Positions 22,742-34,600 of a stretch of DNA of 64,000 bases are shown here, in pieces (the stretch's first letter is position 1; each line of letters opens with the position of its first letter). Below the pieces are notes generated by a model. It was not told the origin of the DNA, made no database searches, and saw only the letters and a program-made list of their open reading frames with translations. This DNA is from Bryopsis sp. KO-2023 (lineage: Eukaryota > Chlorophyta > Ulvophyceae > Bryopsidales > Bryopsidaceae), in assembly GCA_030272585.1 (NCBI GenBank), contig BSYQ01000002.1, forward strand, positions 310,001-374,000. The letters are read 5' to 3'. The position numbers and the translations under genes were made by a program.

Positions 22742-22990
22742 TGTTGTTCACTACCAATCACGACAGGTTTCTATATTGATTACGACACACGGTGTTGTCT
22801 TTTTCAGTCATAAGACTATCTAGGAGCGATGGGGGGATCCCTTGCTCGTCCAGTTGATGCCACGTAAAATCCTGGCGCGTCTTGTCGAAAGCCTCGGTAA
22901 GATCTAGAAAAAGATTAAAATTAGTGTTCCGTGATCTTTTTGCCTGATGAATCAGTAGCACCCAATGAGTTATTGTCTTGCGGTATTGGC
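22742..22990 (-). pseudogene. LINE (non-LTR retrotransposon) reverse transcriptase fragment
   Basis: About 80 codons cover the region around the first catalytic block of a LINE reverse transcriptase. 'RQYRKTITHWVLLIHQAK' corresponds to the usual 'GFR.GRST.D....L.Q' stretch. It is followed by 'FNLFLDLTEAFD', with the FxDLxxAFD motif and its catalytic Asp, and then 'LDEQGIPPSLL', the 'L...GIP..L' block. The YxDD block, endonuclease and ends are not present here. It is a 5'- and 3'-truncated relic. Assignment to a LINE clade is not possible from this length. Confidence 0.6.
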
Positions 22991-23233
22991 GGAGAGACAA
23001 ATCCCTGTGTTTTGACTGCTTGAAGATGCATCAAGCTCCCCCGAACACATAGATCGATAGAACAGCAGAAAATAGGCCAAGAGAAAACTCGGGAAGGGCA
23101 TTCAGTGTAACTGTAGCGGTGAGGAAAAGGGAACAAGAGTGAAAGAGAACAGGGGTAACAAGGATGCCCTATGGTCTTAGAGAAACGCCTTTTTTTTTTT
23201 TCGGACAATGAACGAAATCTTTGAAGGACTTTA

Positions 23234-23330
23234 TTGAAATTTGTAGCCGCTTATTTAAACGATCTAATAGTTTTTTTAAACGGTATAGAAGAACATACGA
23301 AAGACTTAGAATCAATCTCAAGAGTTACAA
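23234..23330 (+). mobile_element. Fragment of a Ty3-type LTR element (fossil)
   Basis: A short stretch resembles the Ty3/gypsy reverse transcriptase segment around the YLDD-like block. The element is broken and only this fragment is recognisable. Old by its decay. Confidence 0.35.
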
Positions 23331-23499
23331 TATTCTACTTGACCGAATTGAGACTACCGCCCTCACCAGCAGACATGCAACCAACACCACTGATACTATC
23401 ACGATTATCTCTGAAAAGTGTATTAGATGTATATTAAAAAATGATATTAGTCTTAGGCTAGAAGGGGAACATAATGATATTAGTCTTTAGTCAACTGCA

Positions 23500-26400
23500 C
23501 TTGAGTGACGAGGGGCCAACGACGTTCCAAGCGACCCAGCGGACCTGATAGCATTGCAAACCCCGTTGAGGTCACACTTACTACAATCCCAGAGTCATCA
23601 CGATGACCCATCATCTGAGGATGAAGAATTCTTTGACATTCTTTGTATTCGTTGTAACATTTTTTGACTCCTATTCTTCCCGTCTCGACTCGATTTACGC
23701 CCTCTAGGCGTAACAATATTAAACATCTTTCCGCTTAGGCCTAGTCGAAAAGTACAAGTGGGGAGGGTCGACAATAAAGGTCGTATCAAAGTGCCTCGTT
23801 TTGAGCAAGAAAAGATATAATAACAAAAAGTCAAGAACACCTAGCTCCCCCCCATAATTGTAGCAATAGTTTTCATTGTATTTCGACATGCTAGCGCAAG
23901 ATAACTCGGGCATTTTTTTTTCCTCAAAAACAAGAAAGGAAGGATGGGATCCATGATGCACTTGAACCTTGGGCAAACATGACGTATATAATGCAGAATA
24001 TTGTTATTGGCTTGAAGCAGATATACAATAACTTTTTAAAGTTTTTGTTGAGCATTTGATGAATATGTTTTTGCAAGTTTCATAGAAACCATATTTTTGG
24101 CATCTTTAGAGCAAATTATGTGTTTTTTTTCGTCTTAACGCAAAACACTCGCAAGACACCTTTCGTCATGGCGCAAGAATACGAAAAGACGAAATATACA
24201 TGGTCGAGAAAAGAACATAGCAAATGTTGCCATACTTGCGGAGTAGACATACTTGTGGAGTAGACAGAGAAAGCCTTAATCGATTTTTGATTTCGGTTGC
24301 ACAATTCCTCCCTTTAGGGATGGGTGTGTGCTATCGTTTTTACGAGTTCTTGAGCATACGTTTCGTCATAATTGATACATACACTTTGGTGCCTTTACTG
24401 ATGCTACTTTCCCGTCGGTTCTGTTTGTCTGGACACCCCTCTCAACTCTCGAGAGCTGGTTATGGAAGTACCTTTATCTACTCTTGCCTATCTCACGTTG
24501 TCAAAGATAATTAAGTTATGGGAAGCACTTGGCAGTCTAAACCCATATATGATGTTGAGATCTACACACGCTTCCGGGAAACATTCGACTTTGGTCGTTT
24601 CTTCACCGGCGATGGGTTGTTTTGGAGCACGCACGGAGAACAAGGATCGAGTTCATGATAATTGGACATTGATTACATGTACATGGTCGTAATGACTCGT
24701 TGATTAATATAAGCGAGCGAGTTCTTCGTGCTCTAGCGTTAGAAAATATATTAGATGAGCGAAAAGTGATATGGATTCATGAAGTCTTAGAAGGGAACAT
24801 TCGTACGTGTGTGTGAAAAAGGAAAAAAATGATAATAGACCTTATAACCTCCACTTTCGGAAAAGTATCGATTTTATATTGATGACTTCAACCACATCTT
24901 AATGTTAGAAAGCTCATGGAGAAGGTGGTGTTAGCTCTGTTTGCGTGGCCAACCAGAGGGTATTGGATTGAAACGCTTTCAAAACCATGACTTCCTAGTG
25001 TTAGGCCACGCGTTACACGTAACATATTCTGAATTACATTAGGCATATTCTAGTTGATAGAACTCCTATCTAGGAAGGTGCTTGCATACATATATATAAG
25101 GTATTTCAATGCTATTCAAATTCTAATTTGTAAGCATAGCTAGCCACTGCGGGCATTTCGGTTTGATTTTGCATAAAAGTTGTCGAGAGTAATTGGCAAG
25201 ACCGTGTGGGTTCTACAAATTTATCCACAGATTTGGACATAAATTCCCACCGCTCAAAACCAGTTGGGGCCAATGTCTGCCAATTTGGGCGTCGAAAAGG
25301 GTTATAAGTTGGGGGACAAGCTATCTCAGATTAGACAATGTTACTCTAACAATTTTGAGCGCAAGAAGCTACAGATTATTTGGAGTCCTAACAATTTAGA
25401 TATGACCTACAATAAGATCGAGCATGAATTGTTGGAAGATTCAGGGGGTCGGTGACCTCATTGTGGGATTGTTACAGAATAAACAAAATATTATAAATTG
25501 GTGTTGTGAATAATTGAAGGCAACACACGCTTGGTGAAACAAAACAAGCGACAGGTAGATATAATGAATATGAGCGAATATTCTCGCATCACTTGACAGA
25601 AAAAACGTTATGTGGGTACAGAGTTGTGCCCCGTTGCAACGGCGCACAACTCTGGGGTGGGTTCAAGATCGAAAATTCTCATAGCGTTATATTTTTTTTC
25701 GAGACTTAACGCATTACACGGTACCCTTCCAGGTTTGACGAACATAGGTAGGCAACGAGTAGATATGTAGATACACATAAGGTAAGTGAGAATATTTATA
25801 AAATGTGCGCGAAAACTACGATCTTACCTCGACGACGTTTTTTCTGACTTGATTCGTTTTTTCAAGGCGCAATGGTTTTAGAGAACCAAGAGAGTTCCTT
25901 TTTTTTAATCCAAATAAAACTCGGCCCCGACAAACAATATTTGTCATGATGCAGTTACAAGGTCTTGCTCGCCCTTCTCCTTGGTCCTCAAAAAAAGATT
26001 GATTTAGCATGTTTACCATGATGGCTATACTTTTTGAGAAAGTCATGGTAACAATAAAGGGAATTAACAACCGATACAAAGGTAGGCATTCTTTACGAGA
26101 TTGCAACCCTTTTTCGTGTGCTTACGGCATTCATTGCAACCTGAAGGATAAAGGAGCACATAGTGCTACGTACCTACACAGTATAAGATTTTGGAAAAAA
26201 TAGGTTAATGAGTCGTGTGCACATAATGCAAAGGCCACATCATTGAACGTAATTCAAAAGAAAAAAATAGTGCGGAATTCCAAATTTCATTCGTGATTGT
26301 GCGTCATAATCGAACCTCACACGACCTCTTAAACGTTCTAGGGAACTCGTTGATTTTTGTGTTGTAGCCGTAGTGTGAATGGGGGAGAAGTTTAAAAGGT

Positions 26401-27009
26401 AACAATGTATAGAGCGTATTATAACCTTATCATTACCAGGATCGTTTAGTAGTAAACAATTAGTGTTAACATCACCGGGTCGGATATTTATACCGAAGAT
26501 CTACAAGCCCAATATCTATCCAGCCTGCGATTTCCACCTTTTTCCTTGTGCTCACGATATACATTGCCATCCAAATGATGGAGGAGTATGTAATCCTTGA
26601 AGAAGCCATAAAGTATATTATATGTATGTCATTCATACTTTTTCCATCAAGGAAATGAAAACCTTATGTTCAGCTATCTTGCACTTTAGCACAATGTCTT
26701 CCAAGATAAGCACATTGAAAAAAAAGAGTTGAATTGGGGACCACCAACCATTGACACTTCAATCCATCCACTCACTCATCTAGCCACTGAGTGGACAGGT
26801 ATGGAGTGTGTTATTTGACTAATTTACAATGGGTTATTTTAAGTTAAAGCGGATCAGTCGACCCGGTTTTGTAGCGCTTGTGCTAACACCGTAACAGGTA
26901 AGCTAGGTTCAAACCTAACTACCCAGGCAAACCAGGTTGAGACATAGACTAGCTATGATATTGATATAATATTGTGACGTTTGCGACAAAATCAAAGCCA
27001 CTCATATGA
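23500..27009. other. AT-rich stretch without a recognised gene
   Basis: Short ORFs only. The longest (24224-24514, 25816-26106, 25193-25455) have no family I recognise, and neighbouring frames break repeatedly. The 36-bp palindromic miniature element at 25619 is the only clear structure. Confidence 0.35.
25619..25654. mobile_element. Minimal palindromic remnant of CAGAGTTGTGC family
   Basis: 36 bp consisting only of the two termini back to back (CAGAGTTGTGC, then 'ccgttgcaacgg', then GCACAACTCTG). It matches the palindrome at 14127-14162 with one change. The flanks (tgtgggta, gggtgggt) give no exact duplication. Confidence 0.65.
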
Positions 27010-27017
27010 GGAACAAC
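27010..27017. repeat. 8-bp target duplication (left) of hAT-like element
   Basis: GGAACAAC; the identical right copy is at 27615-27622. Confidence 0.85.
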
Positions 27018-27614
27018 TAGGGATGGGAAAATTACGCCAAGAGAATTCGGCGTAAGTAATTGCGTAATACGTAACGCAATACGCGTAATGGCGTAACAGT
27101 TCACGTAACAAGGCATGATGAGGTGCAAATTTCGCGTAATAGCTATGAAAAGCTGCGTAATGAGCCCTTCCCCCAAGTGCTTCTTGAATATTTTTTGCAA
27201 AGGAGAGCTTACATACACATTCTTCCACGTTATAAGGTGAAATGGGCGCTCCTGGGAAGGATTCTGAAATGTCAATCCTCCTAAATTGTATTTTTAAATA
27301 ATCTTAACATGAATATCTTTATATGAAATTTGATTAGAAACCGAAAACATTCTATAAATCTCAAAGAGTGTGTTTTGGGAACACAGAAAAAGAAAAAGTG
27401 ATTAAAAGTCTTGACCCGATTCACTTTAAACGGATAAAAATGAAATAATGCGAAAAAATGGGACAATTTTTTTACGCTTGGGGGTTTGCAGTTCGCGTAA
27501 TTACGCGTAAAGTTTACGCACGAAACGTAACCTCATAAGTTTACGCTACCCCCCGCGTAATTTCGCGTAAAATTACGCGTAAATTCTGGCGTAAGGCGTA
27601 ATGTCCCATCCCTA
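27018..27614. mobile_element. hAT-like miniature element, 597 bp
   Basis: The termini TAGGGATGGGA and TCCCATCCCTA are inverted repeats that continue into 'ttacgcc' / 'ggcgtaa' blocks. The perfect 8-bp duplication GGAACAAC on both sides is the hAT signature. The subterminal regions carry many 'gcgtaa' / 'ttacgc' motifs in both orientations (about 27040-27160 and 27470-27600). These would suit multiple transposase-binding sites. The middle is unrelated AT-rich sequence. No transposase gene is inside. Confidence 0.85.
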
Positions 27615-27622
27615 GGAACAAC

Positions 27623-29130
27623 GCTAGTTTAGACATGTAACCTTCAGCGCGAAGTTACACACATAAACTACACATATATATATTACATGTTAGGGGTAAT
27701 ATCGTCCAACATATCGCTCGATTCGGTGGTTTAAAAACTAACTAAAGATACATACCTATGTTCACTCATATCTCCAAGACCACATGCGGTTGACTTTGCC
27801 CCACCAATGGTGCCGATTCGCATATTTGATGATTCTGTTGTGATTTTTTCGTGATGTAAGGATGGAAACCTAATTCTGTTTGGTCCTTTCCCTATTCTTA
27901 TGTACAAAGGTCAACCCTAGAGAATGACCCGGTGATGCCATATGCTCCTAATTCTTAGCCTTAGGTCTTTTTTTCTCTCTCATGTAGTGAGAATATTTGA
28001 AGGTTAACTTCGGGGTGGGCTCTTGGGCCTGCTTGATGAAATGAAACAACTCTAAATCGAGAAGATTGCGGCCAACTAAACCACAATTAATATGACTATC
28101 AAATCCTTACCGGAATGATTTATTTGATTTCAAGGGGATGAGAGTTATATATATCTATATTTAGAAGATTCGGTCATCACTTGGGACGGCTACCTAGTGG
28201 ACCAAGAGCCCACTTCTCACACACATGCGCCCACATCAATAAGGGCAGCACGAGGGTGCTAGTCTTGTTTCGTTTAATTATGCACCTTTAGAGCCATAGG
28301 CGATAAGTGCCCAACGTTAGGTCGGGTGATATATTAATGTCTGTATGTTAGTATTGATACTTTCGTACACCATTTCCCTTGCATATTAGAGCGATTGCAA
28401 CAACACTTTTTCTTCGACCAATTTTTGATTCATATCGATATGTTGATATGTTGGACCAGCGTAATGAGGTCGAAGATCCTTCACCAATCCACTTTATTTC
28501 GAGCACACCTTTTGGAAGTGAGTTTCTCCCCCAATGTGTGATACTTCCAAATCTATTCAGAAGCAAAATCAGTTGGTTAAATTTCTATTTTTCACATTCC
28601 ATTAGCAACTCAAGACATAAATTTTGATAGCACTATTGCTACTAAAGATGTTGGTTAGACAAGGAGGACACCATATCAACATGTGCCACGGTGGAAGAGT
28701 CCAAATTCTTTCGTTTTTGTATGTGTTTCGACTCATCTATTTTTAGTTTATTTCTGTATTGATATCGATTCATTAATCGCCAAAGAAGAAGCCGAAAATA
28801 AGGTTTGAGCAGGTTCCCAAAAAGCTCTTTTTAAGAAGCTATTTCGAGTATTTTCAAAGATTACCTCCCCTGTTGTCTACTATTATCACACATCAACTAC
28901 TAGTTTTCAGATAATTCCTAAATGTAGCTATGCAAAGACGGACATGGTACAAGTAAGACATGGGTGCAAGTAAGACACGGGTGCAAGTTAGACATAGGCA
29001 CAAGAAAGACATGAGCGCAAGTAAGACATGGCTTATTCCTCTAGAAACTTGTTCAAGAAAGAGCCGATTTGGCAAGAATTTTTGACATGAGCGCGTTTTT
29101 TATTACTCCCCAACACTTGTTTGTTAATTA
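27623..29130. other. AT-rich stretch without a recognised gene
   Basis: Short ORFs only, none recognised. The only local structure is the ~17-bp tandem array near 28944. Confidence 0.35.
28944..29030. repeat. Five-copy ~17-bp tandem repeat
   Basis: Unit 'gtgcaagtaagacatgg' with small variations, about five copies. Confidence 0.7.
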
Positions 29131-29132
29131 TC

Positions 29133-29680
29133 GTATACCGTATTTTCCCTAATAGTAACCCCAAGTTCCTATTTCAATGTAAGGGGAACACTATTGAAGA
29201 GTGGGTCACTATTAGAGACGGGTCTTATATTATATTACACCAGATTCTCCCCCCGCACCCGGGATTAGAAACCCCGGGTTACTATTGTTTTAATGTACCC
29301 CAGAGGGTGGTCACTTTTGGAGAGTGGGTCACCATCAAGAGCCGAGTCACCGCAAAAATGATTAAAAAAATGTGCCCATCAATGTGTTACAATCCAATAC
29401 AGGTGGGGAGTGGTTTCCCGGCGTGTCGTGGTGTAGGCGAGGGGGTCGATTTGTCACCAGCGGTCAGAAATTGCGGTAGAAAGAAAATTGTTCGTCGTAA
29501 CGCTACAAACGCACCACTATCGAACGCGGTTCGATAGTGGCGATTTTTCTGACATTTTCCAATAGTCATTATTGGAGATGGGGCTTGTATTCTTTCGACC
29601 CCTCCCCCCCCCCCGCACCCTACGTCACCATTGGAGAGTGGGTGACTATTAGAGATTGCGGCACTATTAGAGAACATACG
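29133..29680. mobile_element. Putative miniature element with 'ctaatagt' ends
   Basis: The left edge reads 'tatcgtata' then 'tattttccctaatagt'. The right edge, read in reverse complement, is 'tatcgtatgttctctaatagt'. Internally 'gagagtgggtcac' and 'actattagaga' recur in both halves. The ends fall at TA dinucleotides, as in Tc1/mariner-type relatives, but the class is uncertain. The ORFs crossing it on both strands are not convincing. Confidence 0.4.
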
Positions 29681-30239
29681 ATATATATAATACTTGTTTG
29701 AATTATCATATAATAGGGATTCCTTAACTACTTCTTCGTGAAGGAGGGGGGCTTTTTTTTGTGCGAAACTCCAAATTTGTTCATTCGCTTGTGCAAAAAA
29801 AGGAGTTGGGAAAAAAAATAGTCGATTGTGAAGTATAGTACCTGGGTGCTTCTTTCCTCCGATTTCGGTCAAAGTCCGTCGCAGCATTTTCCGACGATTT
29901 CCAACCAATATCCAGCAATATCCAGCAATTTCCAGTAAATTTTCGTCATTTTCCATCCATTTCCAGCACCCCTTTTAATAATTGGAAACCAAAAAAACAA
30001 TTAATATAAATAGTGAATAAAGAAATATGGAAGGAAAAAGCAAACACAACAAAAATATATCCAGAAATTAAGACACTCAGGAATAAATGATTCGTTCCCC
30101 ACCCCTATCCACCCCTATCCACCCCCTCCCATTTATTCTTTATCAATAAATTTTTCATCAATTTCTCACATTTTTTTTTGTTTTATTATTTGTTTTTTCC
30201 TGTTTTCCTGTTCTGGAACACTTGGATAGTTAAGATTTC

Positions 30240-30560
30240 TTTATTTTAGTTTTATTTTCCCGATTCTGCCCAATCTGTGGTTGTTCTTTGTTTTTTTCAA
30301 ATTCCCCACACCCCTTTTTTTTTCCATCACCTCTGATTCTGAATCCTTCCGATTGTTTTTTTCCCAACCAAAAAAAAAAATCAAATTACCCACCCAACCA
30401 GAATTTATTTTATTCATTTGTTTTTAATTCTCATTATTTTCATTTTTACCTTGACCGGGAAAAAAAAAACACTCCTGTTTGCTCCTTTTATAAAACCCCT
30501 TTCCCTTTCAGCATGTCCAAGGCTGGTGCTGAGATGACTAATTGTCATTAGTAGTTTCCT
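30240..30560 (-). repeat. Right copy of inverted repeat bracketing the AT-rich block
   Basis: Reverse complement of 640-1010, including the 'ccttttataaaa' and 'cccaatctgtgg' landmarks. It lies at the switch from AT-rich, gene-free sequence to the gene-bearing part. Confidence 0.6.
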
Positions 30561-30726
30561 ATTACCCAAAAAAAGAAAACAACTCATAAAAATCCAACAG
30601 ATCTATCGAATATGTAAGACAGCCGTTTCGTTTTTTTTTTGCTTTTCTTTTCTTTCTTTTCTTTTTTTTTTTTTTGGGGGGGGGTGCTTTTTAAATGTAA
30701 ATATTGGAGAAAAAGAAAAGAAAGAG

Positions 30727-30892
30727 TGATTTTGGAAAAGAAGAAACAGAGTGATTTTGGAAAAGAAGAAACAGAGTGATTTTGGAAAAGAAGAAACAGA
30801 GGGATTTTGGAAAAGAAGAAACAGAGGGATTTTGGAAAAGAAGAAACAGAGGGATTTTGGAAAAGAAGAAACAGAGTGATTTTGAAAAAGAA
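30727..30892. repeat. 25-bp tandem repeat, about 7 copies
   Basis: Unit 'gattttggaaaagaagaaac' plus 'agagt' (or 'agagg'), head to tail without spacers. The last copy is diverged. Confidence 0.85.
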
Positions 30893-31004
30893 AAACAAAC
30901 CCTTCCAGACAGACCAGTTGACACTGAAATGGCAATTTGAAAATAAGAAAACAGAAGAAGAGAAGGAAAAAAAAAACCTCACTTGCTGGCCTGTCCAGGG
31001 ATTT

Positions 31005-31354
31005 TTTTTTTGTTTTTTGGGAGGGGGGAGGGGGAATAAAAATAGAGCTGAGCAGAAACTCTTCCATCCGCACTTCGCGCCTTTTTTCTCGGTTGCTGAT
31101 GGTGGAGCAGGGGTAGCTGGCGGTGGAGATGGGGAAGCTGGTGGTGGTCAGTCGAAGAATGCGCGCCGGAAAAAGAATAAAACGCCTCCGCGGCAGGAAC
31201 TCGCGTGAAGATTCGTTCGCCCCCCCCCCCAGAGGCGGGGGGGGGGAAAAAAATGTCGTATGCTGGCGAGAAAGGGTTTCTGCACACTTCTCTGCGCGCA
31301 GGTCGGACTGCTGACTCCCGTCGGTCATAGCGACCACTCTCGCCAACTTGTGAT
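31005..31354. other. Flank of the LTR element; ORF of doubtful meaning
   Basis: A minus-strand frame covers the simple repeats and this flank, and one part ('MTDGSQQSDLRAEKCAE') looks protein-like. No splice pair or family can be assigned, so no gene is called. Confidence 0.25.
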
Positions 31355-31359
31355 TCGAC
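31355..31359. repeat. 5-bp target duplication (left) of Ty3-type element
   Basis: TCGAC; the identical right copy is at 36979-36983. Confidence 0.85.
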
Positions 31360-31622
31360 TATAGAAATTAACAGATAAACAATCGATTGTTGGCCGAGGC
31401 CGGGGTACAACACACTCTTCAACACCAAGGCTAAGCCTTAAGAGGACTTACAAAGCTTGCAACTCATAAACCACAGCACAAATATATATTCCCATATCCA
31501 TGCGTACTGACTGTCCCGCTTCTCGGCAATACATCCTTTTCCGTACTTCTTCTCCCTGACTCATCTCCCCTCACTCTCATTCTTTCCCTTCATTCTGTTC
31601 AATCTAACCCTCCTTTTCTACA
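31360..31622 (-). repeat. 3' LTR of Ty3-type element
   Basis: 263 bp, identical by eye to 36716-36978. In element sense it starts TGTAGAAAAGG and ends TTTCTATA. Confidence 0.9.
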
Positions 31623-31651
31623 CGCTTCCCCTGCGCTTCTGAGGCTATATC

Positions 31652-34600
31652 TTAATACTTCCACATAGACAGCTGACACGGTTTCACGAAATCCACATGA
31701 GTCAGAAACTTCCCATAACCAGGATCTTTAATCATACATCGATGCCTGGACACATATCCATCAAACAGACATGGTCCATGCCAATAAGCTTTCAGCTTAG
31801 CTCCTTCTGACCTCTCCCTTGTATGATCATAGCACCATACCCATTGACCCATCTTATAGTTCTCTTCAGAGTATTTCTGTTTCTTCAGCCTCCGCTGTCT
31901 TCCAGCCAAATCTTTTTTCCATGCTTCCTGCACCATGATTCGCCATTGCTCAGTTGTCATCACATTTCCTTGAGCATCCATACGTTTGAGCAGCTGACAC
32001 GGGGCTACTCCAGTGGCATCATGAGGAACCTTCTGGATAATGGCTTCAGCCTGTGGAACCACCTGCTCCCACTCGGAGAGATCTGAGCCAACCATCATGC
32101 GCTTGATTCTGTCCTCCAGATTTCTGTGATATCGTTCAATCAAGCCAGCACTTTTGTGCGAATATGGCGGGACATATTCATGCTTGATTCCATTCTTCTC
32201 TAAAACAGCACCAAATCTTAGTGAAGTGAAAATAGCAGCATTGTCTGTCATCACAACCTGGGGCTGTCCATGCCTGTCAATCCAAGTCCTCAAAGTTTGA
32301 ACAGCTGCACTAGCATTTGCATTCTGAATGGGATAAGCTTCTGCATACCGCGAACAGTGATCAATCACTGTCATCAAGTAACTGGCTCCTCCTGCCCCTT
32401 TTGGAAATGGTCCCACTACATCCATACTCAAAGCCTGCCCAGGCCACACTCCTTGTTTGGTATCACCCCAGGGTGCCTTTTCTCCAGGATGTTGATGCTG
32501 CTGACAACTGACACATGCTCGGACATATGACTCCACGACTGACCTCTTCAGTTTCCTTCCCTTCATCCTCAGAATCGTCAGCATCTTAGAGACTCCAAAA
32601 TGTCCTTGATGTGCATCGATTAGCCACTCGTTTATAACTGACTGGGATTCCTCGGTTTCCATAATCGCATGGGCCTGCACCTCCTGATTTTCATTTACTT
32701 CCCATCTGGATAACAAATCAGCCAATACATTTACCTTCCCCGGGAGATGTGTAAAACGCAGGTTTTCCCCAATAGTATAGTTGCCGATAATATACCCCAG
32801 CAATCGCAAAACTCGCAAATCGGTGTCATCCGTCAGGCTTCCTGTGTTGAATTTTTTCGCTGATCCCTCCGAGTCAGTATACACCTGCACATTTCCTCCC
32901 GCTGTAATCCACGCCACTTTTTTCAACGCGCGAACTATTGTCTGCGCTTCTCCCAGGAAGCTTGACACAGCCCGCTGGCTCGGTGAATTCAGATGCGATC
33001 CCAGAAACAGCAAATTGTTTCCTTGTGTTAATGCGAACCCACTGGCGCCTGAAGACCAGTCCGTATACAGTTGGAAGTCTGCCCCTCGATTCTCCATCCC
33101 GATGTCATACATGGAGCTCAATACGTCTGTCATCACTTCTTGAAACCTTGAGTTTACAGCATCCCAGTCTGCCTCCTTCCCAATTGCTGACAATTCCTTG
33201 TACATGTCCTGTACTTTTCCCGTATATCCAGCCACGTGTCCTTTGATCACGTTAAGCATTCCCATCGCCTGTTGTAGAGTTTTGCGCCCTTGGATCCGAG
33301 GTAATCCTTCCTGTAGCTTTTGGCAGTACGGTGTCAGACTCACTTTTCCTTGCGAAACCTCGAACCCGAGAAAGTTAACATGACTTTGTCGCAATTGGAG
33401 TTTTTCCCTTTTCACTTTGAATCCAAAACGATCCAATGCCCTAAAAAGGGACATTAGTTTCCTATCATGTTCCCACTCATTTCGCGCTCCGATGATGAGG
33501 TCATCGATATATACTTCCGCATCTAGATCTGGATCTATTTTTCTCGCTTCCTCCAACACTCGAGTGACTATAGAGTGAAAGAACAACGCGCTCCCGTTAA
33601 AACCTTGGACTAGTCGTTTAAACCTAAAACGTCGCTTCCCCAACGTAAAACAGAAGTACTGACTTAGCCCATCATCAATTCCGAGGTTAAAGAACCCATC
33701 CTTGAGGTCGATAACTGAGAAAACTCTGTACTCAGGGTTAAGCCGAGATAGGATAACTTTAGGAGGAGTGAGCGGTGCCTTCCAAACCCGAAATAGCTTG
33801 TTTACTCTTCTGCAGTCCAACGTAATCCTCACTGAGCTGCTGCCTGGTTTTTGGAATACCAACGGCTGAGAGAAGAGTCCCCGCTCATTCCAGGCGAGTT
33901 CTTTGATTATTCCTCGACGTTCAAGCGTGGCTAACTCCTCCTCCGCTGCCCCTGCCTGCGCGGACGATAATGGCTGCCAGTCGCTGTACGAACTGAAGTG
34001 CGTATTCCCGATTTGCTCCAGATCAGAAAGAGTAACCGTTAAAGCGGCCATATCACGTGTCAGACCGCTAGCGTCAGGAGTTAAATCGAACACTCGTGGG
34101 AAACGCTGTATCAACTGGGAAAGACATTCATCACCACTCTCAGGTTCAAGCAGATCATTGTTCATAACTTCCGCTTTTACAGCCCCGGTTTCCCCCTGTG
34201 CATCCCACTTTCCATATCTGCCCCACTTCGACCGACGCACATCCCAAAGTTTCACCGACTGTCTTTCCTCTCTCCAGTGACTATGTTCTCTTTGCTTCCA
34301 GTTTCCCTCATCCTGACACCTCTGCTCTCGATACTTCTTTTCCTGCCCTGTTTGCTGTTTGTTCTGTTGGTCATGAGTGCTGCGTCGCACTCTGGAAAGC
34401 GCACACCGTCCGTCAATATCACGTAGTTCACTTAGTTGTCCTGGGATGAACCATGCTTTAGTTTTAGGCGTCACGTGTTGAATTTCGTCACTATCATTGA
34501 CTAAATACCCGAACAAGGTCCCCCCAGCTCGCTGCTTTATCACCAGTCGTATTCCCTTCGTGTGTAGACAATCAATTATAGGTCCCCGAACTCCCTTTAG

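Noticed and set aside
29387-29956. Minus-strand 189-codon ORF
   Set aside because: It crosses the putative miniature element and a poly-C run, and the composition looks like chance readthrough.
30727-30892. CRISPR-like array
   Set aside because: The units are head to tail with no unique spacers and the context is eukaryotic.
30603-31346. Minus-strand 247-codon ORF
   Set aside because: Most of it is the 25-bp tandem repeat and homopolymer runs. Only a short N-terminal part looks protein-like and no splice site pairs with it.
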